A stretch of DNA of 64,000 nt from Streptomyces albicerus (lineage in GTDB: Bacteria > Actinomycetota > Actinomycetes > Streptomycetales > Streptomycetaceae): NCBI RefSeq assembly GCF_008905045.1, contig NZ_VWMY01000002.1, positions 259,026-323,025 of the forward strand, written 5' to 3'. Made by a program: the position numbers and the translations under genes. Positions within the stretch are counted from its first letter, which is position 1; every line of letters starts with the position of its first letter. Shown here one piece after another: positions 40,953-50,639 of this stretch. The notes beneath the pieces were generated by a model. That model saw only the letters and a program-made list of their open reading frames with translations, was not told where the DNA came from and did not search any database.

Positions 40953-41468
40953 GTGCGCCTCCTGCTGATGTCCGACACCCACCTCCCCAAGCGCGCCAGG
41001 CAACTCCCCGCGCCGCTCCTCGCCGAACTACCGCGCGCCGACGTCGTGATCCACGCCGGCGACTGGGTGGACGTCGCCACGCTCGACCTCCTGGAGAGCC
41101 GTTCGCAACGCCTCATCGGTGTCTACGGCAACAACGACGGTCCCGCGCTCAGGGCCCGCCTCCCCGAGGTCGCGCACGCCGAGCTCGACGGACTGCGGTT
41201 CGGAGTCGTCCACGAGACGGGCGCCGCACAGGGCCGCGAGAGCCGCTGCGCCGCCCGCTTCCCCGACCTCGACGTCCTGGTCTTCGGCCACAGCCACATC
41301 CCCTGGGACACCACGGCTCCCACGGGCCTGCGGCTCCTGAACCCGGGCTCGCCCACCGACCGCCGACGCCAGCCGCACTGCACGTACATGACCGCGACCG
41401 TCGCGAACGGCGAGCTGACCGACGTCCAGCTGCACAAGCTGCCGCCCCGTAATTCGGTGGACGGCTGA
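40953..41468 (+). CDS. Metallophosphoesterase (YfcE/MJ0936-like)
   Basis: 171-residue calcineurin-like phosphodiesterase. The four metal-site blocks are in order: SDTHLPKRA, HAGDWVD, GNNDGPAL and GHSHIP. The small size and the NPGSPTDRRRQ block fit the YfcE/YsnB type, which hydrolyse phosphodiesters in vitro; physiological substrates are mostly unknown. The start is GTG 40953 without a ribosome binding site. TAGGCT at 40940-40945 lies 7 nt before it and could be the -10 box of a leaderless transcript. Confidence 0.9.
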   Translation: MRLLLMSDTHLPKRARQLPAPLLAELPRADVVIHAGDWVDVATLDLLESRSQRLIGVYGNNDGPALRARLPEVAHAELDGLRFGVVHETGAAQGRESRCAARFPDLDVLVFGHSHIPWDTTAPTGLRLLNPGSPTDRRRQPHCTYMTATVANGELTDVQLHKLPPRNSVDG

Positions 41469-41525
41469 CGGTCCGGCAGATGGGATGGGTCGGCCGCATC
41501 CCGGTCCGCACCCAGGAGTTGACCC

Positions 41526-42539
41526 TTGTCATCCGGTGACTCGCACGCCAACGACGACGTGACCCTCGACCACGACGACGAGGTGAGCATCGACCACGAC
41601 GACGTGACCATCGACCACGAGGACGAGGACGACGTGACCATCGACGTCGATCTCGTCCGCCGGCTGCTCGCCGCGCAGTTCCCGCAGTGGGCGGAGCTGC
41701 CGATCTCGCCGGTTCCCCGGTCCGGGATGGACAACGCGACGTTCCGGCTGGGCAACGTCCTGTCCGTACGGCTGCCCCGCTACTCCCGCTGGATCGGGCA
41801 GGTGGAGCGGGAACACCGGTGGCTGCCGCTGCTCGCCCCGCAGCTGCCGCTGACGGTGTCGGAGCCGCTCGCGGTGGGGCAGCCGGGGGAGGGCTACCCG
41901 TTCCCCTGGTCGGTCTACCGCTGGCTGGAGGGTGAGACGGCGACCACCGAAGGGCTCGCCGATCCGGTGCGGGCGGCCGAGCAGCTGGCCGAGTTCATCA
42001 CCGCGCTGCGGAAGATCGACGCCACCGGCGGCCCCGGACCGCAGTGGAGCAACGCGTTCCGCGGCGTGCCGATGGGTGACGAGCGCGACTCGCTGGCCGC
42101 CGAGGCCGTCGTCCGGCCCAAGATCGCCAAACTGCGGGGCATGGTCGACACCGATGTGGTCACGGCCGTGTGGGAGGCGGCGCTCGCGGCGCCCGCCTGG
42201 GACGGGCCGCCGGTCTGGTTCCACGGCGACCTCGCCACCGGAAACCTGCTGTCCGTCGACGGCCATCTCAGCGCGGTCATCGACTTCGGCACGCTGGGCG
42301 TGGGCGACCCGGCCGTCGACGTGCTGCCCGCGTGGAAGTTCCTCCCCGACGAGGCGCGCGGCACCTTCCGCGAGGTGCTCGACGTGGACGACGCCACCTG
42401 GGCGCGCGGGCGCGGCTGGGCGCTCGCCGGGTCACTGCCCGTGCCCGACGACCCGTTCTTCCAGCAGGACCCGGCCCGCGTGACCACCGCCCTGCGTCAC
42501 CTCGACGCGATCATCGCCGACTTCCGCGACGACGCCTGA
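41526..42539 (+). CDS. Aminoglycoside phosphotransferase-family kinase with acidic N-tail
   Basis: 337-residue APH-fold protein. Kinase motifs are GMDNATFRLG (nucleotide loop), WFHGDLATGNLL (catalytic loop, Asp and Asn) and AVIDFGTLGVGDPAVD (metal Asp). Such stand-alone APH-like proteins act on antibiotics or on cell metabolites; no substrate is indicated here. The first ~40 residues are an unusual acidic repeat of DVTIDHDD type, which may not be needed for activity. The start TTG 41526 has CAGGAG about 8 nt upstream. The gene ends 28 bp inside the convergent coxG gene. Confidence 0.87.
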   Translation: MSSGDSHANDDVTLDHDDEVSIDHDDVTIDHEDEDDVTIDVDLVRRLLAAQFPQWAELPISPVPRSGMDNATFRLGNVLSVRLPRYSRWIGQVEREHRWLPLLAPQLPLTVSEPLAVGQPGEGYPFPWSVYRWLEGETATTEGLADPVRAAEQLAEFITALRKIDATGGPGPQWSNAFRGVPMGDERDSLAAEAVVRPKIAKLRGMVDTDVVTAVWEAALAAPAWDGPPVWFHGDLATGNLLSVDGHLSAVIDFGTLGVGDPAVDVLPAWKFLPDEARGTFREVLDVDDATWARGRGWALAGSLPVPDDPFFQQDPARVTTALRHLDAIIADFRDDA

Positions 42540-43158
42540 GACGACCTGCGCGACGTCCCCTGAGCCGCCGGACGACCAGCGCCGCGACGACGACCGCCGC
42601 CGCGGCGGCCACGGCGTGCTTGGCGACCGACGGACCCGCCGTCCTCAGGAGGTCGATCGGTTCGACGGGCGAGGGCGCGGTGTCCGCCGGTTCGGCGGCC
42701 GTGGGCTCCGGCCGCTGCTGAAGCTGCTCGGAGAGACACGACGCGAACTGTCCGACCAGCTTGTCGCCCACCTCGGCCATCACCCCGCGCCCGAACTGGG
42801 CCGGGCGCCCGGTCACGGTCAGATCCGTGCGGACCGACACCGCCGTACCGCCGTCGTCCTGTTCGGTGAGCGTGCCCGTGACGGTGGCCCGCGCCGTTCC
42901 CTGGCCGCGGGTCTCCTTGCCACTGGCGATGAGCACCATCCGGTACGCGGACTCGTCCTGCTCCTCGAAGACGGCGGTGCCCTTGTACGTCACGGTGACC
43001 GGCCCGACCCTGACCTTCACCGAGCCGGTCACGGTCTTGCCGTCGTACTCGTCCACGGTCGCCCCGGGCATGCACGGAGCGACCCGTTCGATGTCGAGGA
43101 GCATCGGCCAGGCCTCCTGGACCGGGACCGGGACGGTGAACTCGTGGTGCAGTTCCAT
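42511..43158 (-). CDS. coxG: CoxG-like SRPBCC protein with C-terminal membrane anchor
   Basis: 215-residue protein. The SRPBCC (CoxG) domain occupies about 1-145 (MELHHEFTVPVPVQEAWPMLLD, APCMPGATVDE). A proline-rich linker, one membrane helix (AVAAAAAVVVAALVV) and a very basic tail follow, so the domain is probably tethered to the inner face of the membrane. In Oligotropha CoxG is needed to recruit CO dehydrogenase to the membrane, and the same role is inferred here. It is last gene of the cox-type operon and overlaps the convergent kinase gene by about 29 bp. Confidence 0.88.
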   Translation of the reverse strand: MELHHEFTVPVPVQEAWPMLLDIERVAPCMPGATVDEYDGKTVTGSVKVRVGPVTVTYKGTAVFEEQDESAYRMVLIASGKETRGQGTARATVTGTLTEQDDGGTAVSVRTDLTVTGRPAQFGRGVMAEVGDKLVGQFASCLSEQLQQRPEPTAAEPADTAPSPVEPIDLLRTAGPSVAKHAVAAAAAVVVAALVVRRLRGRRAGRLRRRRGSRR

Positions 43159-43171
43159 CAGTTCCTCCTCG

Positions 43172-44275
43172 TCATTGTTCCCACGGGTGGATCGCCCCGG
43201 CCGTCGCCGTCAGCGGAGCGCCGCTGCCGCCCCAGCGCAGCGCGACGATCTCGGCGGCGACGGACACGGCCACCTCCTCGGGCGTACGTGCCCCGAGGTC
43301 GAGGCCGACCGGCGAGCGGAGCCTGCCGAACTCGGGTTCGCCGAGCCCGGCTTCCCGCAGCCGTTTCATCCGTTCGTCGTGCGTACGGCGGCTGCCCATC
43401 GCCCCGATGTACGCGGCCGGCCGGCGCAGCGCCTCCTCAAGGAGCGGGACGTCGAACTTGGGGTCGTGGGTGAGGACGCAGATCACCGTGCGTTCGTCGG
43501 TGGCGGTGGAGTGCAGATAGCGGTGCGGCCACTCGACGACGACCTCCACGCCCTCCGGGAAGCGTTTCGGGGTGGCGAAGACGGGGCGGGCGTCGCACAC
43601 GGTGACCCGGTAGCCGAGGAAGGCGCCGATACGGGCCACCGCCGCCGCGTAGTCGATCGCCCCGAAGACCAGCATGCGCGGCGGGGGAGCGAAGGAGTGC
43701 AGGAATACCGTCACGGCGTCCTCGCGCCGCTCGCCGTGCGGGCCGTAGTGCCGCTGACCTGTGGCGCCCAGGGCCAGTTCGCCCCGTGCGTCGGCGGTCA
43801 CCGCCACGTCCAGGCCCGTCGTGCCGAGTGTGCCGGACACCTCGTGCTCCCAGACGGCGAGCGTCGCGCCGCGCTGCGCCGGGCCGTCGATGACCGTCGC
43901 CACGGTCACCGGGCGGCCCGCGGCCACGGACTCGGCGACCGCCCCGAAGGACGGGTCGAGGTCGACCGTGACGGGCCGTACGAGCAAGGTGATCTCCCCG
44001 CCGCAGGTCAGCCCCACGGCGAACGCGTCCTCGTCGCTGTACCCGAAGGTCTCGAGCCGTGCCTCGCCGGATTCCACCACGTCCTGGGCCAGCTCGAAGA
44101 CCGCGCCTTCGACACAGCCGCCGGACACGTTGCCCACGACCTCGTCACCGGGCCCGACGGCCATGGCGGCGCCCGGATCGCGCGGCGCGCTCCGGCTGAC
44201 GGCGACGACGGTGGCGAGCCCGAAGGGGGAGCCCTCCGTGTACCACTGGCTGAGCGCCGGGAGGATCTCACGCAT
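43172..44275 (-). CDS. XdhC/CoxF-family molybdenum-cofactor maturation factor
   Basis: 367-residue XdhC-type protein. The N-terminal XdhC/CoxI domain (FGLATVVAVSRSAPRDPGAAMAV, GNVSGGCVEGAVFE, TCGGEITLLVRP) is followed by a C-terminal Rossmann domain (RMLVFGAIDYAAAVARIGAF, VTVCDARPVFA, YIGAMGSRRTHDERMKRL). XdhC proteins bind molybdenum cofactor and help put the terminal sulfur on it before insertion into hydroxylases of the xanthine dehydrogenase/CODH family. The Rossmann motif has Ala-Ile-Asp where Gly-x-Gly is usual. It overlaps the VWA gene by 8 bp. Confidence 0.9.
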   Translation of the reverse strand: MREILPALSQWYTEGSPFGLATVVAVSRSAPRDPGAAMAVGPGDEVVGNVSGGCVEGAVFELAQDVVESGEARLETFGYSDEDAFAVGLTCGGEITLLVRPVTVDLDPSFGAVAESVAAGRPVTVATVIDGPAQRGATLAVWEHEVSGTLGTTGLDVAVTADARGELALGATGQRHYGPHGERREDAVTVFLHSFAPPPRMLVFGAIDYAAAVARIGAFLGYRVTVCDARPVFATPKRFPEGVEVVVEWPHRYLHSTATDERTVICVLTHDPKFDVPLLEEALRRPAAYIGAMGSRRTHDERMKRLREAGLGEPEFGRLRSPVGLDLGARTPEEVAVSVAAEIVALRWGGSGAPLTATAGAIHPWEQ

Positions 44276-45428
44276 CGTCCGCTCCTCTCACCACCGCGGC
44301 CAGGCGTTCCAGCGCGGCCAGGCTGTGTCCCTCGACGAAAGAGTCAACGCTCGGCAGCGCTGCCGCCATACCGGCGGCGAGGGGCGCGTACCCGGGGCGG
44401 GCCTTGCGGGGATTGGCCCAGATCACGCGGTGGGCCAGCCGGTGGAGGCGTCGCATCTGGGCCGCGAGCAGCTCCGGATCACCGCGCTCCCAGCCGTCCG
44501 ACAGCACGACGACCACCGCGCCGCGTGCCATGCCGCGCTGCCCCCACCGGTCGAGGAAGGCCCGCAGCAGCTCGCCGAGCCGGGTGCCGCCGCGCCAGTC
44601 CGGTACGGCCGCCGCGACCGCGGCCAGCGCCGTGTCGGGATCGCGGTGTGTCAGCTCACGGGTCACCCGGGTCAGCCTGGTGCCGATGGTGAACACCTCG
44701 GTGCGCACCCGGCCGCCGTGCGAGGCGGCGTGCGCGAACCGCAGCAGCGCGTCCGCGTACGCCGCCATCGAACCGCTCACATCCACCAGCAGCACCACCC
44801 GGCGCGGCCGCTCGGCCCGCGCCCGCAACCGGGGCAGCGCGGGCTCGCCACCTCGCCGCAGCACCTCCCTCACCGTGCGCCGTGGATCGACGACCCCGCG
44901 CCGGGCCGGCCGCAGCCGTGCGGTACGCCGGGGTTCGCCGCGCAATGCGAACACGGCGAGCAGACGCCGCAGTTGGCCCCGCTCGGCCTCGGTGAGCCCG
45001 GCGAAGTCGCGGTGCCGCAGCACTTCGGCGGAGCTCGCGAGGGCGGCCGTGGGTTCGGCGTCCCGCTCGCCTTCGAGCGGTGTACGGGGAGTCGGCGCCG
45101 CCTCCCGTACGGTCACCCGCAGCCGCGGCGGGGGAGCGCCGCGCGCCGCCCGGCCCTCGGCGGCCGTGCCCCCGAAGTACGCGGCGAACACCCGGTCGTA
45201 GCGCTCCAGATCGTCCCGGCTCCCGCACAGCGTGAGCCGCCCCGACCAGTACACGTCGGACCGCATCCCGGGCCGCAGCACGTCGAGCGCGCCGAGGAAG
45301 GCCTGTACGCGGTCGGGTCCCGCGTCGACCCCGGCGGCGCGCAGGGCCCGGGCGAAGCCGACCAGCACGGCGGGCGCGTCGACCGCCACCGACCCGGCGT
45401 GGTCCGCTGCTCCGGCCTCGCGCTCCAT
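44268..45428 (-). CDS. coxE: VWA-domain protein (CoxE-like)
   Basis: About 386 residues. A helical N-terminal part is followed by a von Willebrand A domain with the MIDAS motif LLVDVSGSMAAYADALL and later VVVLSDGWERGDP. In cox operons CoxE works with the MoxR-type ATPase CoxD to mature the active site of the dehydrogenase, by analogy with MoxR-VWA chaperones. Two starts are possible: ATG 45428, with GAGG 8 nt upstream (chosen), or the in-frame GTG 45437, which starts one base after the upstream stop codon. Confidence 0.87.
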   Translation of the reverse strand: MEREAGAADHAGSVAVDAPAVLVGFARALRAAGVDAGPDRVQAFLGALDVLRPGMRSDVYWSGRLTLCGSRDDLERYDRVFAAYFGGTAAEGRAARGAPPPRLRVTVREAAPTPRTPLEGERDAEPTAALASSAEVLRHRDFAGLTEAERGQLRRLLAVFALRGEPRRTARLRPARRGVVDPRRTVREVLRRGGEPALPRLRARAERPRRVVLLVDVSGSMAAYADALLRFAHAASHGGRVRTEVFTIGTRLTRVTRELTHRDPDTALAAVAAAVPDWRGGTRLGELLRAFLDRWGQRGMARGAVVVVLSDGWERGDPELLAAQMRRLHRLAHRVIWANPRKARPGYAPLAAGMAAALPSVDSFVEGHSLAALERLAAVVRGADDA

Positions 45429-45438
45429 GCTCCTCACC

Positions 45439-46569
45439 TCATGCCCCGCGCACCGCGAGCAATGCCGCCAGATCGAGCCCGCGGGCTCGCTCCATGTCCT
45501 CCCGGTACTTCAGCACCGAGCCCAGAGTCGCCACCGCCAGCTCCGCGTCGACCTCCGTCGCGCCCAACGCGTCCAGCGCCTCCGCCCAGTCGATCGTCTC
45601 CGCGACGCCGGGCGGCTTCACCAGATCCTCCCTGCGCAGCGCCTGGACGAGAGTGGTCACCTGCTCGGCAAGACGCGCCGTCACCCCCGGCAACCGCCGC
45701 CGTACGATGGCGAGTTCGCGGGCGAAGCCGGGATGGTCGAACCAGTGGTACAGACAGCGCCGCTTCAGGGCGTCGTGCACCTCTCGGGTGCGGTTCGACG
45801 TGAGCACCACGACCGGCGGCGACTCGGCGCGCAGGGTGCCGAGTTCGGGGATCGTGACCGTGTACTCGGACAGCAGCTCCAGCAGGAACGCCTCGAACTC
45901 GTCGTCGGCGCGGTCGACTTCGTCGACGAGCAGCACGCACGGCTGGGTCTCCAGGGCCCGCAGCAGCGGCCGGGCGACCAGGAACCGGCGCCCGTACAGC
46001 TCGCCCTCAAGGCGGTCCGCGTCGGTGACACCGGCCGCTTCGGCCGCCCGCAGATGCAGCAGCTGGCGCGGGAAGTCCCAGTCGTAGAGCGCCTGGGACG
46101 CGTCGATGCCCTCGTAGCACTGGAGGCGGATCAACGGGGCGTCCAGCGCGGCGGCGAGGGCGGACGCGAGCGAGGTCTTTCCCACGCCCGCGTCCCCCTC
46201 GCAGAAGATCGGCCGACGCAGCCGCAGCGCCAGAAAGCACGCGACCGCCAGCCCCTCGTCGACGAGATACCCGGTCCCTTCGAGCCGCTCCCGCACGTCG
46301 TCGGGGCCCTCCGGCCAGGCCGGCGCACCGCGAGCCGGTCCGCCGTCGCCGATCGTCCTGCCCTCGGCAGAACGGCCGTCGGGACGTACGTCATCGGCCG
46401 ATCCACTGTCTTTGGCCGAGCCGGCGTCGGCCGAGCCGGCGTCGGCCGAGCCGCCGTGGGACCCGCCCTCCTCGGCCGTGCCGCTGTCGCCCGAGCCGTC
46501 GTCGGGCAGTCCCTCGGCGGCCAAGCTCTCAGCGTGCCCGGACGCCGGCTCGGACCCTGAGCCCTCCAT
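45439..46569 (-). CDS. coxD: MoxR-type AAA+ ATPase (CoxD-like)
   Basis: 376 residues in the open frame. The ATPase core begins near residue 85 (PDDVRERLEGTGYLVDEGLA). It has Walker A GDAGVGKTS, Walker B VLLVDEVDRADDEFEAFLLE and sensor LTSNRTREVHDALKRRC. CoxD ATPases act as chaperones in assembly of the CODH active site. The first ~85 residues are low-complexity Gly/Ala/Ser/Asp (ADAGSADAGSAKDSGSADD). They may be a real tail, or the true start may be further in; the ATG at 46569 has only a weak AGGG 12 nt upstream. Confidence 0.87.
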   Translation of the reverse strand: MEGSGSEPASGHAESLAAEGLPDDGSGDSGTAEEGGSHGGSADAGSADAGSAKDSGSADDVRPDGRSAEGRTIGDGGPARGAPAWPEGPDDVRERLEGTGYLVDEGLAVACFLALRLRRPIFCEGDAGVGKTSLASALAAALDAPLIRLQCYEGIDASQALYDWDFPRQLLHLRAAEAAGVTDADRLEGELYGRRFLVARPLLRALETQPCVLLVDEVDRADDEFEAFLLELLSEYTVTIPELGTLRAESPPVVVLTSNRTREVHDALKRRCLYHWFDHPGFARELAIVRRRLPGVTARLAEQVTTLVQALRREDLVKPPGVAETIDWAEALDALGATEVDAELAVATLGSVLKYREDMERARGLDLAALLAVRGA

Positions 46570-46584
46570 ACGCGCGATCGGCCC

Positions 46585-47441
46585 TCACCCCATCCCCGCG
46601 GCGGCCAGCACCGCCCGTCGCGTGAGCACGCGGGCGAGGTGGGCCCGGTACTCGGGCGAGGCCGAGGCATCGGCGGACGGCCGGGTCCCCTCCGCCGCCG
46701 ACTGGGCGGCCCGCGCGACTCCGTCCGCAGCCGCCCCGGCGAGCGCTTCCTCGGTCGCCGAGGCCCGCAGCGGAGTGGACCCCATGTTGCTGAGCCCGAT
46801 CCGCGCCTCGGCGATGTGCCCGTTGTCGCGCCGCACGAGCGCCGCCACGCCGACCATGGGCCAGGCCTGGGCCACCCGGCTGAACTTCTCGTAGTGGAAG
46901 CCCCACCCGGCGGACTCGTCGGTCTTCGGCAGCCGCACTTCCACCAGCAACTCGTCCGGCCGCAGCGCGGTCTGGAGGTAGTCGACGAAGAACTCCCGTG
47001 CCGGGATGGTTCGTTGACCCTGCGGTCCCACCGCGACCAGCTCCGCGCCGAGCGCGAGCGCCACCGCCGGCAGATCACCGCCCGGATCGGCGTGCGCGAG
47101 CGAGCCGCCGAGGGTGCCCCGGTGGCGTACGGCGGGGTCGGCGACCGTTGCCGTGGCCGCCGCGAGGAGGCCGGCGTGCCGGCGTACCAGCGGATCGGCG
47201 ATGACGTCGTGGTGCGTGGTCATCGCGCCGACGACAAGTGAGTCGCCGTCCTCGCACACCCCGCGCAGGCTGGGGATCCGGCCGACGTCGACGACCAGTT
47301 CGGGGAAGGCGAGCCGCAGCCGCAGCAGCGGCAGCAGGCTCTGCCCGCCGGCCAGCACCTTGGCGTCCTCGCCCGCGTCCGCGAGCGTCCGTACGGCCTC
47401 GTCGACGCTCGCCGGCCTGGCGTACTCGAATGCCGGAGGAA

Positions 47442-47445
<4 letters not shown>
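46585..47445 (-). CDS. coxM: CODH-like medium (FAD-binding) subunit
   Basis: 286-residue flavoprotein subunit of a molybdenum hydroxylase. The FAD-binding motifs are VLAGGQSLLPLLRLRLA near residue 32 and TVADPAVRHRGTLGGSLAHADPGGDLPA near 100-130. The CO dehydrogenase C-terminal domain follows from about residue 175. It passes electrons from the [2Fe-2S] subunit to an acceptor in the membrane or cytoplasm. Its start (ATG 47445) overlaps the coxL stop as ATGA. Confidence 0.93.
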
Positions 47446-49831
<2,386 letters not shown>

Positions 49832-49835
<4 letters not shown>

Positions 49836-50347
49836 GTCGTGACCTCCTGTCCGGAAGCCGTAGAGGACGCGGAAGCCGGAGAGGATGCGGAGGCTTCGGA
49901 GGCGGCGAGGACCGCGCGCACGATGTTCTGGTAGCCGGTGCACCGGCAGAGGTTGCCCTCCAGGGCATGCCGTACGGCGTCCGCGCTCGGGTGGGGGTTC
50001 TCGCGGAGGAGGCCACGCGCGGCCATGATCATCCCCGGGGTGCAGTACCCGCACTGCAGGGCGTGCCGCTCGTGGAACGCCGTCTGCAGGGGATGCCACT
50101 CCCCGTTCGTGGCGAGCCCCTGGACGGTGGTCACTTCGCTCCCGTCGGTCTGGACCGCGAGGACGGAGCAGCTCTTGACGGTCTCTCCGTCCAGGTCGAC
50201 CGTGCAGGCCCCGCAGTTGGAGGTGTCGCAGCCAATCGGGGTGCCGGTCAGACCGAGCCGGTCACGCAGATAGTGGATCAGCAGAAGACGGGGCTCCACC
50301 TCGTCCTCGTACGTCGTGCCGTCCACCTTCACCGAGATGCGGGTCAT
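49832..50347 (-). CDS. coxS: CODH-like small [2Fe-2S] subunit
   Basis: 171-residue iron-sulfur subunit. The plant-type cluster ligands are in GCDTSNCGACTV plus Cys in KSCSVLA. The second cluster ligands are in QCGYCTPGMIM and NLCRCTGYQNI. It carries electrons from the molybdenum site to FAD. A Ser/Ala-rich tail of about 20 residues ends at coxL (ATGA overlap). Start ATG 50347 follows GGGAGGG. It is first gene of a seven-gene operon running to 42511 in the order S-L-M-D-E-F-G, with overlaps or short gaps throughout. Confidence 0.94.
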
Positions 50348-50528
50348 GTGCCCTCCCAGGGAGCCGTGAGGGAAATCAGCCACCGGACGTGATGTGCGTC
50401 ACTCTAGGACCGCGTCCCGGGACGGGCGAGTGCTGCGGCAGGCCTTTGTTGAGCGTTAATCCGTTGCCTCCGCGCGTCACCGCCTGCTGGACTGCAAGGG
50501 ACCACTCGGCAGAGATCAAGGAGCAGCA

Positions 50529-50639
50529 ATGCGCGCACCGTTCATGTCCACCCAGGAAGGAATCACTCCCACTCCAAAGGACATGACGCCCGGTGCACAT
50601 GCTGAACCTGGGAATTCTGGCGCACGTAGACGCCGGTAA
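50529..50639 (+). CDS. Candidate leader peptide before the ribosomal-protection gene
   Basis: 36-codon frame starting MRAPFMSTQEG and ending GARRRR before TAA. Its ATG has a better ribosome binding site (AAGGAG, 5 nt) than the main gene. It overlaps the main gene in another frame by 47 bp: GTG 50593 lies inside it, and its stop is at 50637-50639. Antibiotic-resistance genes are often controlled by such short upstream frames through ribosome stalling. Four terminal Arg codons (CGT AGA CGC CGG) include AGA, rare in Streptomyces. No competing hairpins were worked out, so this is inference from layout. Confidence 0.45.
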   Translation: MRAPFMSTQEGITPTPKDMTPGAHAEPGNSGARRRR

